From Trissonchulus latispiculum (Eukaryota > Nematoda > Enoplea > Enoplida > Ironidae), in the NCBI GenBank assembly GCA_030248195.1, contig JASAND010005338.1, forward strand, positions 19,658 to 83,657: 64,000 bases of DNA. The letters are read 5' to 3'. This document shows positions 31,536-42,544 of this stretch, one piece after another. The notes below the pieces were generated by a model that worked only from the letters and a program-made list of their open reading frames with translations, did not search any database and was not told the origin of the DNA. Made by a program: the position numbers and the translations under genes. Every line of letters starts with the position of its first letter. The stretch's first letter is position 1.

Positions 31536-32117
31536 CCGGCCACGTCGACCTTTTCCTCGAGTAGCTTTCTTGGAACGAGTGCCGCCAACACCAGCAACCG
31601 GGCGACCTTTACCACCAGCAGCGTCTCCCTCACTATCCACAGCATCCTCAATATAGTCATCATCATTGTCATCTGTTAAATCTTCACTGCTGCTGCTGCT
31701 ACTTTTACCACCCTCCTCTCCTTCCTCCCCATCGCGCTTCTGCTTTGACCGTTGTCGCCGCTGCTGCTGTTGCTGCTGCTTTTTCTTCTGTACTGCAAGA
31801 GGCTGGGAGTCAGCCGCAGTGGCTGTCAGCTCTTGACTGACAGAACTGTCAAATAGGCTGTCGTGGGACGTCTGATCTACGTCTTGTGCTTCTGTAACAA
31901 CAGGAGAGACAACGGTCGTAACTCTGGCCCCACGTCCGCCAGAGCGACCGCCTCGTTTACCTCGACCCCGCCCACGACCACCGCCACGAGTAGCCCGACC
32001 ACGACTGACAGGGGCAGACGCGGGCGTTGGCAGAGGAGCGGCGACTTCACCTTGCTCATGTGATGGTTCGTCGCCACCTACATCAGGTTCGCTTGGTTTG
32101 GGAGCCGTAGCTGCATC
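31536..32117 (-). CDS. Chromodomain-gene exon: RGG box, polyQ and acidic segments
   Basis: 194 codons open on the minus strand, with no ATG start, between a TTGTTTTAG acceptor and a CGG|GTAGGT donor, phase 0 at both ends. In order it encodes an acidic lead, an RGG box (RGGGRGRGRGKRGGRSGGRG), a neutral spacer, a glutamine run followed by a basic stretch (KKKQQQQQQRRQRSKQKR), a serine run followed by acidic residues (SSSSSSEDLTDDNDDDYIED) and a basic C-terminus. Such composition is typical of disordered nuclear proteins that bind RNA or chromatin. A shadow ORF in the other frame exists. Low complexity limits homology, but codon-level openness and phase agreement with four other exons support it. 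Confidence 0.75.
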
Positions 32118-32199
32118 CTAAAACAAGAAATCACAATATTCTTCATTATAAAAGAAATCATGACGTATGGATATCGTCATATACATACGTACATTAACA

Positions 32200-32456
32200 T
32201 AGGGTCGGGTCCTGGGGGGGGCTTATGGCCTGGGGCTTGTGGCATCCCCAAACAATTTTGAGGGGGCTTGTACCTTGAACAAAAAATTTTCAGGGGGGCT
32301 TGTACCGCAAGAATATATTTGTAAAATTTATCGAAAAATTAACGCTAATGTTATTAAAATTTACAATTTTATATCAAAATTTGCAAAAAATTTAATTTAG
32401 AAAAAAACATGAAATTTGGGGAAAAATTGGGAGGGGGGGGGGGGGGGGGGCCTGGG
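32200..32456. repeat. G-rich transposon remnant
   Basis: CCTGGGGGGGGCTTATGG, GGGGGCTTGTACC twice, and a G-run of about 20 before CCTGGG. It resembles the G-run-flanked MITEs elsewhere but lacks a demonstrable TSD. FBS-3 begins directly after it. Confidence 0.4.
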
Positions 32457-35108
32457 TATACAAGAACCAAAAATGCTCCTTCGTCGCATGTAAAATACAT
32501 ATGAGTACTCTCAGGCAGGTTGTACAAAGACGGAAACTAGCCTGTAAAATGCATATGAGTGGCGTTGAGGTTGTAAATTAAGGGAAACAAGTTGCAACGG
32601 CTTAACATATGAGCCTGTCCTATAACGAGGCTCATATTGGCGTATGTCATAATATAATTTGTCGAAATTTGACTTTCATATAAATAGCACGTAAAGCTTT
32701 TCATTACAAAATTGTCCTTCACACATCTTGTCGCTAAGACATTATACTGTGCATACGCATTATACGGCATGCCACTCTGCGCTCTGACTCAGAGCCATGT
32801 GGGGAAAGCATTACGTATGTGAGAGTAGTGTGTCATAGTGTTCCGAGAATACAGTAGGTGTACTATAGTGCTTCCGGAAATAGTAGGTGCCATGGTGTTT
32901 CGGGGAACATCAGCTTGCATATGTACAGTAAACTTGAGGTGTCGCAGTTCACTTTTCTGTCCATTTCTTTCAAGCCACAATGTTAACATGTTATGTCTAT
33001 TCATTCGTTTTTTCTTTAATATGATGACCTGATGATCTTTAAGATGGCTGCACTGTGACGCCAATATGAGCCTCGTTATAGGACAGGCTCATATGTTAAG
33101 CCGTTGCAACTTGTTTCCCTTAATTTACAACCTCAACGCCACTCATATGCATTTTACAGGCTAGTTTCCGTCTTTGTACAACCTGCCTGAGAGTACTCAT
33201 ATGTATTTTACATGCGACGAAGGAGCATTTTTGGTTCTTGTTTTCCATTCTTTTACATATGTATGCGCAAAAAAGAACCAACATAATATATTTCCGAACA
33301 CCATGCGCAAGCAGATTCTATTTTGACCACTTTTCGAAAATTTCACATTTGACCCAAAATCACTTACGTCCCCACCCCACCCCACCACAGCACGCTACAG
33401 CCACTTTGAGCATGCAATTCTATGACAAAAGTTGCTCAGCTCACTTAGGGCTTTCATTTGGTACCAAATTTGACCACTTTTGAAAAATTTCATTTTTGAC
33501 CGAAAATCGCCTAAGTCCCCACCCCACCCCACCACAGCACTCTACAGCCACTTTGAGCATGCAGTTCTATGACAAAAGTTGCTCAGCTCGCTTAGGGCTT
33601 TCATTTGGTACCAAATTTGACCACTTTTGAAAAATTTCATTTTTGACCGAAAATCGCCTAAGTCCCCACCCCACCCCACCACAGCACTCTACAGCCACTT
33701 TGAGCATGCAGTTCTATGACAAAAGTTGCTCAGCTCGCTTAGGGCTTTCATTTGGTACCAAATTTGACCACTTTTGAAAAATTTCATTTTTGACCGAAAA
33801 TCGCCTAAGTCCCCACCCCACCCCACCACAGCACTCTACAGCCACTTTGAGCATGCAGTTCTATGACAAAAGTTGCTCAGCTCGCTTAGGGCTTTCATTT
33901 GGTACCAAATTTGACCACTTTTGAAAAATTTCATTTTTGACCGAAAATCGCCTAAGTCCCCACCCCACCCCACCACAGCACGCTACAGCCACTTTGAGCA
34001 TGCAATTCTATGACAAAAGTTGCTCAGCTCACTTAGGGCTTTCATTTGGTACCAAATTTGACCACTTTTGAAAAATTTCATTTTTGACCGAAAATCGCCT
34101 AAGTCCCCACCCCACCCCACCACAGCACTCTACAGCCACTTTGAGCATGCAGTTCTATGACAAAAGTTGCTCAGCTCGCTTAGGGCTTTCATTTGGTACC
34201 AAATTTGACCACTTTTGAAAAATTTCATTTTGGACCACCTGACCCCTTACCGACCTGACCCCTCAGACGGTCAAGTGGAGCCAGCCCAGCAACATGGGTG
34301 CGTTGTACAGCAAAACGGACACCGGAAATGAGCTGGGCGCACCAGAAAACCCCTATAGAGAAAGTTTTGAGAGGCCAAGTAGAGCCTAGTATGGACCTCC
34401 AGGAAACGGTTGCCGACATGACCCTCCAGACGACAAAGTGGAACCAGCCCAGCAACTTGGGTCAGTCGGGCAGCAAAATTGATAGCGGGAATCAATTCTC
34501 CGTCCGCAAAAACCTTTGTATGCAAGATTTGAGGCTTCCAGGTCGCAAAATAAGCGAAAAAACTATGTTCAAAGTTGGACCCAAAATTCACCAACTTTGG
34601 CAGGCCAGTACCCAAAAATTACGCTCAGGGCCGGAAAATCATATAGCAATTGAACGACCCTGATATGTGTCCTATTCAGCCATATAGGCAGTATTGCCCC
34701 ATATATAGCCCAGTCTGACTTATTACGGCGCCTTTGAAGCATACTTTTTGGCCATTTTAGCGTTTTGGCCGACTTTGGCCCCCCGCCAAAAATTTTTCCG
34801 GCCCTGGGAGGCATAAAAACTAGCCTATCGGCTTATTTTTGTTGCGTACTCCAAGAATATATATGGTTTTCATAGGCAAAAATTTTTCTATCTGTTGTTA
34901 TTAAAGCTACAAAACCCCCTTACCAGACGTCAAAGCGGAGAACCGGAAAAAAAACATCACTCTCGTAAGCGATTTTTGGCGCAACTTTTTAACGGAAAGT
35001 GGTACGGGGATGAAACTTCGCACACATACTAAACTCGACACGTACAATTTTTTGCGCACATAATCTGCGCAGGATCTGCGCAGGAATCTGCGCAGCTTCT
35101 GCGCAGCC
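32457..35108 (+). repeat. FBS composite repeat, copy 3
   Basis: Foldback head with arms 32460-32642 and 33059-33241 (start ACAAGAACCAAAAATGCTCC). The satellite C array is at 33290-34230. A distal region follows with GAACGACCCTGATATG at 34654. It ends in four CTGCGCAG palindromes (about 35066-35106) rather than the simple hairpin of the other copies. Confidence 0.7.
33290..34230 (+). repeat. About 148-bp tandem array, satellite C (FBS-3 version)
   Basis: Six or more monomers containing CCCCACCCCACCCCACCACAG, TGACAAAAGTTGCTCAGCTC and GGGCTTTCATTTGGTACC. Read in reverse complement it aligns over much of its length with the 149-bp monomer at 53220-54790, so the two arrays share ancestry. Confidence 0.93.
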
Positions 35109-35119
35109 TTGTTTTACAC

Positions 35120-35317
35120 GGTCATTCGACCATTTTCACTCATATTATCCTTTAGAAGGGCAGAGGCACTTTGAACAGTGGACGTGGATCCTTCCGCTTC
35201 AACCATCATAACAGCAGGAGCCTCTTCCTGATCCGGTAACTCCATAGTTGAGGGCTGATCACAAGATTCTGCTTCCAGCTCCCCCTTTAAAATTGGAAAA
35301 GAAGCGGGGGGTTCCAC
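35120..35317 (-). CDS. Chromodomain-gene exon, acidic
   Basis: 66 codons on the minus strand after a TTGGATCAG acceptor, phase 0 at entry and at the proposed ACC|GTGTAA donor. The donor is weak, but it is the position that keeps phase with the neighbours. It encodes an acidic, low-complexity segment (VEPPASFPILKGELEAES, then MELPDQEEAPAVMMVEAEG). It lies next to the distal end of FBS-3, so the real 3' boundary could have been disturbed by that insertion. Confidence 0.58.
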
Positions 35318-35885
35318 CTGATCCAAAAAAAACAAACAACCAATTTAAAAATAACTATGAAGTGTTTCGCTCGGACGGATGAGAGTGGGGGCGGTATAAT
35401 AGTGTTAATATTAAAAAAATTATTAATAATAATATGATAAAAGAATAATTATCAGCAAGTAGTAAATAATTAATGTAGTATCATCACCACGTTGAAAAAA
35501 AAATAATGTTGATAATAAACAATATAGTTTTTTCTCTTGAAATATTTAGCAAAAATAAAGTGCGGGCGATATAAAAAATGGGGTGTATTTGCAGCTGGTG
35601 GGTGTAAATATAAATGTATACGAACATCAATAATAGTAACAATAACACAAAACATATTTTTCACGTTTCGCATGTTTGACATTATATAAGTGTATATACA
35701 ATCAGATTAAGCATAAACTACTCAACAACCGAAAGAGATTTGACCTACAGATAAAAACTCGTTAATATCACGTGACTAAAATAATGAAAACGAGCCAAAT
35801 GCCAGAATCAGTTAAAAATTATCCTAAAACGGATCCCTCATATATAACTCAACAGTCAACAAGCACACTTAAGGGGGGGTCCACC

Positions 35886-36613
35886 CAGTGTTTTTTTTTG
35901 CTCAAAAACGCGTGTAATTACACACTTTTTTCTGGAAAATAGCAAAAAAATTTTGGCGGCTGTGTAACGTTACACCAAAATTTTGGACAAATTTTACCAA
36001 ATGGTCGGAACTTTTTCCAATGCTCATTCATTTGTTTTCACATATTTACCGTTTCTGGGGGGTTTCGCCCCCCAGACCCCCCTTTTGCACCATGTCTTGT
36101 ATTTTATTTTCGGTATTATTTAAGTATATATTAATTATATGCATATTATATTTGCTATATATATTTGTTCGTTCTTGTATTAAAAACGCGTCCGTACACA
36201 CCAAAATTTTTCAGCTTATGAAGCAAAATTTAACTGGTTCCTTGCCAAGTTTTGTGCTACAGGAGGCCTTTCGAAAAATTATGCTCCTTCGGTGCACTGG
36301 TGTTTTCCTTCGTTCTATCAAGTCAAAACCAATAAATGCAAATCATCGATGTAACTGCTCAATTTTTTAATTTTGTCGATCTGATTTGGTGAAACTCCAA
36401 ATATATATTGCTGTAAATAAGATGTTAAAATTTCACTTATAATTTTTTAACGGAATAATTTTTTTTACTATAAAATTGTATACACGTGTTAAGCAAAACG
36501 CGCGTAAATTAGAAATTTTTAGGTAGTTACACACTTTTTTCTGAAAAATAGCAAAAAATTTTGGAGAGGTGTGTAACGTTACACATAAGCCGTCGGCGAA
36601 AAAAAAAACACTG
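35886..36613. mobile_element. hAT-like MITE, TSD GGTCCACC
   Basis: Termini CAGTGTTTTTTTTTG / AAAAAAAAAACACTG with a perfect 8-bp duplication GGTCCACC (35878-35885, 36614-36621). Subterminal direct repeats share ACACTTTTTTCTG and TGTGTAACGTTACAC. It contains the GGGGGGTTTCGCCCCCCAGA hairpin block. Non-coding. Confidence 0.87.
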
Positions 36614-36622
36614 GGTCCACCA

Positions 36623-37317
36623 TGAAAAAATTTATAGACATGGATTTCGCTCATTTTTACATAATGTAGCCACACATGTTGTACGTACCAAGTTTAAATA
36701 TTGAGTTGTTTCATCCATGTCTCCACGAGTTACGAGCTATCAACTGCTTGCAATTGTAATAATGGGCGAAACGAGGGTACCGCTTGAGACTAAGGCAATT
36801 TTCCTTATACAGTCTTCGATTTTGGAGCTTCAATGGGGTGTACATTTGAAAATGATCTAAAGAATTAATTTTGTCCCGGTGTTGGAAGGCTAAACGTGAT
36901 TCCATGCCTTTTTTAACGACTATTAAGGAGCAGCAAGGCCAATGTTGAGGTTAGATAACAAAACCCTTTAACAGCCATTAACTTCAATTTGGTGCATTTG
37001 CGGACCATAGACCAAGAAGCAAAAATGTTCCCCGCATTAAGACCTTTCGATTGATGTCAAAGTTGTCATATTTTGAGAAATTTGAAAAAATCGATATTTT
37101 TGCTCTATGGGTACCAGTCCGACAGATTGGGATGCAGCGACCACTTGGGCTACTTAGATGGAATAATTGAAGTCAACACTGAACTACAGCCACCAGAAAT
37201 AACGAGAAACGAGATATTTTGGCATTTGGTAGCTGCTGATTGCAATGGTCTCACGTAATAGGCAAAAAATCGAAAAAATTCAAAATTTTGGTAAAAAACC
37301 AAATTTTTTGTGACAAA
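36623..37317. other. No gene recognised
   Basis: AT-rich intron-like sequence between a MITE and the palindromic repeat. Short open segments have no supporting splice or homology signal. Confidence 0.35.
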
Positions 37318-37840
37318 AAATCTCGAAACTGGGCAAAGATTATCAGCATCATTTGGTATTGTTAGAAACGTCTACTTATATACTGTGATTTGTTGGAATC
37401 AGATTTTTTAGTTAGGCCTTTTAATTTATGTAATGCTTGATCAAAGTTGAACCACCCCAGTTTTCAACAACGAAAATTTCACAGTCAGCAAGCTTCAAAA
37501 ATTATTTTAAAAAATTTAAAGGCCTAACTCAAAAATCTAATTCCAACAAATTAAAGTATACAAATAGACGTTCCTAAAGATACCAAATTATGCTGTTAAT
37601 CTTCGCTCAGTTTCGAGATTTTTTGACACTAGTCAAAAAATTGAAACTTTTCCAGTTTCCTATGTTTAACACATGAGATCTCAACTTTGAAGTGAAATTA
37701 CTCATTAACCGTAAAAGATCCGACTTTAATTTAAAAAACTCGTTAAAATAAACCAATCGGAGAACAAAATATGTGAAAATGAGCAAAATCGGAGATGGTC
37801 GAAAATAGGCCAAAAATGGACCCCCGCCCTTAAGAAAATT
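37318..37840. repeat. Palindromic repeat related to 6292-6958
   Basis: TCTCGAAACTGGGCAAAG at the left is mirrored by the stretch ending TTCGCTCAGTTTCGAGA (about 37600), around a TTAGGCCTTTTAA / TTTAAAGGCCTAA core. The right part (37630-37840) matches the right arm of 6292-6958, ending GACCCCCGCCCTTAAG. The left arm of the outer repeat is missing. Confidence 0.65.
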
Positions 37841-37872
37841 CTCATATCGGGAAAGAAAACAGGTGAACAAAC

Positions 37873-38148
37873 CGTTCCAATAGAAACCATGGAGGAAATG
37901 GTGGAGTTCTGATCTCCACCACCAAAAGCAGCAGCGGCGGCAATATTTTCAAATAGCATCGGATCCTCCAATTTAATCCGCTTAACAACTGGCTTTGTAT
38001 CCACCAGCAGTTGTTGCTGGCTGTTAGGAGATCTAGCTTCCTCCGAAAGCATACTGTCATTACTGCTGTCAAAACAACTGGCACCTTCATTGCCATCCAA
38101 GCCAGTATTTGTAATACTTTCAACACAAAGATCCGAGATAGCCAATTT
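37873..38148 (-). CDS. Chromodomain-gene exon
   Basis: 92 codons on the minus strand between a TCTTTTTTGCAG acceptor and an ACG|GTTTGT donor, phase 0 at both ends. It encodes KLAISDLCVESITNTG at the start, a serine/asparagine-rich middle and a basic-acidic motif VKRIKLEDPM followed by an alanine run. IKLE fits a SUMOylation-type consensus (hydrophobic-K-x-E). It contains no folded domain I recognise. The exon sits cleanly between a palindromic repeat and a MITE, with no repeat similarity of its own. Confidence 0.68.
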
Positions 38149-38216
38149 CTGCAAAAAAGATGAACCATGACATGGCAGTTATTCTTACAACCATAGGTGT
38201 AAGGCGGTCTTACAAC

Positions 38217-38452
38217 CATAGGTGTAAGGCGGGGGGATTAGAACTACATGTCTAATGATAAAATTACTACTGTAATGTCTAATGATAAAATTACTTCATG
38301 GTTGAATGGCATCAGAAACGGCTGAAAAGCTATTTTTGGCATAAAAATAGAAAACGTTTTTTGGAGGAGGGTTGAGGGGATCCTGGGATCCCCAGAGGGG
38401 GGGGCAAAAAGTTAGGAGGCCTCCCTCACCCCAAATCTTCGTTACACCTATA
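38217..38452. mobile_element. hAT-like MITE, TSD CTTACAAC (first of a back-to-back pair)
   Basis: Termini CATAGGTGTAAGGCGG / CGTTACACCTATA with 8-bp CTTACAAC at 38209-38216 and 38453-38460. An extra partial copy (CTTACAAC plus CATAGGTGTAAGGCGGT) precedes it at 38184-38208. Confidence 0.82.
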
Positions 38453-38460
38453 CTTACAAC

Positions 38461-38717
38461 CAGGCGCGTAGCCAGGGGGGGGCGAGGGGGGCATGCCCCC
38501 CCCCGAAATCGGAGGCGAAAGAGAAAATTTTAACACCAAATGAGAATTCTAATCGATATTTCCAAAAAAATTCGCCTGCGGCGCTAATTTTCCACGAAAA
38601 TACCACAAAAATTGCAGCTTGCACTTGAAACCAGATTCTACAGGTTCCGATTCCGCACTAATTTCTGATTCATTTTGGCTTGCCCCCCTCCGAAATTTTT
38701 TTCTGGCTACGCTAGTG
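38461..38717. mobile_element. hAT-like MITE, TSD CTTACAAC (second of the pair)
   Basis: Termini CAGGCGCGTAGCCAGG / TTCTGGCTACGCTAGTG. It uses the right-hand CTTACAAC of the previous MITE as its left duplication and has another at 38718-38725. It contains CGCCTGCGGCGC and G-run blocks. Confidence 0.86.
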
Positions 38718-38898
38718 CTTACAACTACAGCGAACTAAATTCTAAATCCTCAAGCTAATACAATCAAACTTGAAACTTCTGACAAATTCTAACATTTTCT
38801 TAATAAATTTTACTAAACCATGGGTGAACCTTCAGTGAAAGTATCAATGACAGCTGCATTTCCTATGGTGGTAGAGGGAGGGGGCACCTTTCTTTTAA

Positions 38899-40372
38899 AG
38901 TGGTGATTTTCTTTTGTGTAAATTTGATCCTATAGGTTACAATTCTTTATGAAAGTGGATGAAACTTTGCAAATGCGCTCTTTGGCATTCTGGGACCAGT
39001 CCTGCATTTTTAGGAGAAAAGATATATTTTTGCCATTGAAGTTTCAGTACGTAGTCGACATATACACCAGATTAGTTGGTATCGCTAGAAAGATAGCATT
39101 GAAATGAACATTTTCGTTCTACCTGGAGGCAGAACTACTTACAAGGAAAATAGATAGGATTTGCACTGTGAACGGGTGCTCAATTCAAACGTTGCCCGTC
39201 TTCAACATTGGTCTAGTACAGTGTTCAGCTCATTTTTTTAACCGACGGGTGCCTGCTAGCAACAGCGAATTTCTACAATTTTCAATACGAAAATTTGAAC
39301 TTTTCAATTAGTCAAAGGCTGCTGAATATTTGTTTTGTTTTCCCCATCCTGTCCCCTTCTGCCAAAATTTGTACGAACTTCATAAATGCCTTCACTCCCC
39401 CCTCACAAATTTCTCAGAAGAAAACTGATTCAGAGGACGCCAGCATTTATGCAAATGAGATCAGCAGATTTTGAGAACAGTTCACAAGTAGCTGGCTAGC
39501 AGACTGGCTGCATCTGATAATGCTAGGTTTTCTATGACTTCTACACAAACGCAAAAGTTTCTGAATGTATTTGTAACCAGTCAGTCAATTCCGTTTCCGA
39601 GTACAATGAGCCAATTTCTCTACAACAATAAATGATAAAAATTAAAAAAGGGTTCCCGGCTAGAGGATTCGAATGATTCGAATGGCTTCCGATGGAAAAA
39701 TTTTATTTTTATAAAAATTCGAAATGATTGCACTTCCTTCAAAAATCCCTAATGGAGTTCTGGGAATAGTCATAAAGGAAAATGTTCAGCTACATTTTGA
39801 TTAGGGATGCACCGGGGCCTGGCCCCGGCCCCGGGGCCAGGCCCCGGCTCCGGCCCCGGTAGTCAGGCCCCGGCCCCGGTGGTCAGGCCCCGGCTTCAAC
39901 CGGGGCCTGAACTCAGCTAACTTTGTAGATGCTTTAACTTGTCTTTTTACTAGAATTTTGCAACTTTTGACGGCAAAAATGAATAAAACCAAGGAGATAG
40001 TCACTTGGCTCAACGAAAACTACATTAATATAGTGTTTGTACCAAATTTTCGTGACCTGTTAAAATTTTTAAAAATTGGTGCTATTTTTTGTCACTTGGC
40101 TCAACGAAAACTACATTAATATACGTATATAGTGTTTGTATATACCAGATTTTCGTGACCTGTTAAAATTTTTAAAAATTTGTGCTACTTTTTGTCTTAC
40201 CGGTACCGCGATTTGGCCCCGGCCCCGGTCCTGACCGGGACCGAGAGCTGGCCCCGGCCCCGGTAGGGGCGCCCCCGGTGCATCTCTAATTTTGATTTAA
40301 TAAGAAATTACCTAACTGAAGGTAATAAAGTGGTCATGGTTGTTTATGGCCTTTTGTCACCAAAGCGAACTA
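38899..40372. mobile_element. Decayed TTAA-type element related to 11477-12458, with a nested hAT-like element
   Basis: The left end TTAAAGTGGTGATTTTCTTTT parallels the 11477 element. The right part (CAGCTACATTTTGAT, then TAATAAAGTGGTCATGG, then TTTTGTCACCAAAGCG) parallels its right end. The hAT-like insertion at 39802-40288 interrupts it within CTACATTTTGAT. Confidence 0.5.
39802..40288. mobile_element. hAT-like element TAGRGATGCACC, TSD ATTTTGAT
   Basis: Termini TAGGGATGCACCGG / CCGGTGCATCTCTA with a perfect 8-bp duplication ATTTTGAT (39794-39801, 40289-40296). Subterminal blocks are repeats of GGCCCCGGCCCCGG; the centre is AT-rich with an internal duplication (CACTTGGCTCAACGAAAAC twice). 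Confidence 0.88.
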
Positions 40373-40873
40373 TAAACAGACTTAGTTCTACTCTGGGTTT
40401 ATTTTACTGGGAGAGGGGCGGTGGGCACCCCCCACTCGAGCGCCTCCCCCCCCCAAACTCAGCCCCACCCCCACTTTTTTGGGCTTCCCCCCCCTCCACT
40501 GAACCGTACACCTATGAGGGGCCCTCTTCCTCTTGTTGCTTTTACAACCCTTGAGCAATCTCTAAAGGTGAAGTCAGTTGTATAAGTCGAAAACAATTTT
40601 GGGGGTCCAAAACTGGCCGTTTTCTACGTCTAACTGCGCAGACGCAAAAAGTTCGTACATGTGCAAAAGATTGTTTTCACTTGCTCATTTGATTGAGTTG
40701 ATTTGACTTTTTCAAAAAATAAAGAGAAAAATGTTGTCAAATTGTCAAACAAAACTACCTGAAATTTATTATAAACAAATTTGTGTTCACTGTAATCGAT
40801 AATGCATCACAAAATTTTTATTAGAATTGTCATAATTAAAATAATTTTTCAGAAATTATCCTATTTTTCTTAC

Positions 40874-40984
40874 CCTTTTGAATTCTTCTAATAAATCGGT
40901 ACACGATAGCAAATTTTCAGTAGGTTCCCATGTATCACCTTCAGGGCCCCATCCTTTCCAACGAACGCGATACTCCAGGACTCC
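40874..40984 (-). CDS. Chromodomain exon (second half of a chromodomain)
   Basis: 37 codons on the minus strand between a TAATTTATTTTAG acceptor and an AGG|GTAAGA donor, phase 0 at both ends. The encoded EYRVRWKGWGPEGDTWEPTE followed by NLL...LLEEFKR is the second half of a chromodomain, the module that reads methylated lysine on histone tails. The tryptophan of WKGW and the WEP motif, which help form the aromatic cage, are present. The first strand with the initial aromatic residue must lie in an upstream exon at above 41 kb, which I could not find. The closest pattern I recall is the CBX/CDY/MPP8 group; assignment within it is uncertain. It is followed in phase by exons at 37873, 35120, 31536 and 30977, giving a nuclear chromodomain protein with a long disordered tail. 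Confidence 0.85.
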
Positions 40985-41064
40985 CTAAAATAAATTAGTC
41001 CATTAGTTCTAACTTATATTCTAACAATAGTTGACCTAAAAACAACAAATAACATATTATAAGC

Positions 41065-42135
41065 CATGGGCGTAGATAAGGGGGGGGGGCGCCGGGGGCG
41101 GCCCCCCCCCCCCGAAGCACCTTTGCCCCCCCTGTAAATTTCGCCAGTGGAAAAAATTTTTAAGCTCGCGCGCAGCGCGAGCTTAACTTACTGCGCCAGT
41201 TTTTGCTGGAACAGTAGTCTGAAATATATATACATAGGTTTCAAGCCTTTAATTTTTCAAAAAATTTGCTCGCTCTGAGTCAAATACAGATGACGTAGAT
41301 GTAGATGACAAATGTAGATGACGATTTTGTGCGAAAGTTACCAGAAAAATAGGTTTAAAACGTAATATTTCTGAAAATTTTCTACTGGGGGCAGCGCTCC
41401 CATACTCCTGATTGTGCGTTCTTACTCATATTGCTAACTACTATGACAACTTGATATTGATTACTTCGTTTTCCTAAAATAAATGTTTCTCTCTTTAGTC
41501 TTGCAGATGTGGCACTTAATAAAGAAAGTGCTCAAAATTATTCCTCAGGGAGTGTAAATATGAAAAATTCTGCAACTTCGAGGGGCTCCGCCCCCCAGAC
41601 TCCCGCGGGTCCTATTTCTTCGCGACATTTGGTTTCTCCACAGCGCTTCCACGCGTACAATGCTAGCTCTCAGATTATTTGCTGATCTGAAATAAAAAGT
41701 GCATTGAAAAACTGCTTTCAAGTCTGAAATATCAAAAATTCTCAACTTCTGTGGATTCAAAAGCAATTCCTTTCAAAAAATTTAGAAAGTTAAAAATTTT
41801 CAACTGGCATTAAAGAATTATATATATAAAGTTTCTCTAGTAGTTTTTGGTGAAAATCAGAAAAATGTCAGCTTTAATAATCAAGCCGTTTTTGGTGAAA
41901 ATCTGAGAAAATTTCTCAAGTTTAGATACTAATTAAGAATTAAAGCTGCTGTACCCGTGTTTGGTGAAAATCTGAAAAACTCAATTTTACTTATAGAAAT
42001 ATTGAAAGCTGATTGTGGGTCGAGGTAAAAAATTGCACAATTTCGGGGTGGGGGGGGGGGGGCTCGGGCCCCCCCCCGACTTGCCGAAAATCCGCCCCCC
42101 CCCCCCCCCGAAGCAATGACCTATCTACGCCACTG
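41065..42135. mobile_element. hAT-like non-autonomous element, TSD TTATAAGC
   Basis: 1071 bp with termini CATGGGCGTAGATAAGG / CCTATCTACGCCACTG and a perfect 8-bp duplication TTATAAGC (41057-41064, 42136-42143). Poly-G and poly-C blocks adjoin both ends, and a CTCCGCCCCCCAGACTCCCG hairpin is internal. A TTTTTGGTGAAAATC unit is repeated at 41848-41970. Non-coding. Confidence 0.88.
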
Positions 42136-42544
42136 TTATAAGCTATATTATGTTTATTGTGCACGGCGCTATCCGGTTAATTTTTATATCCGAAATGTCC
42201 AAATTTGAGAAAAAATCCGGACATACGTTTACATTTTCAGACAAAATAATAAAAATTAGCAACAAAAAATTTCATTGCAGAAAATATTTGGCAGTTGTTT
42301 TCGTAAAATGTTTCTAAATATTAGCTAAGAGCAGGTAGATTATAGAATTCAATACTCACAGCAAGACTAGATGAAATTTTGCAATTTTAAGCCTCCAACT
42401 AAAATTCTTGAATTATCCACACATCGGTTAACAAAACATTCCCGTGTACGATTTCCGATTTCCGTGTAATGAAAAATATCCGGTGCCCACCGCTATCATA
42501 TTAGGCACATGGAAATGTGCTGATGCAAAAAAACCGCAACAAGT

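Noticed and set aside
31877..32077. ORFs in other frames over the RGG exon
   Set aside because: Shadows of the 31536-32117 exon caused by its biased composition.
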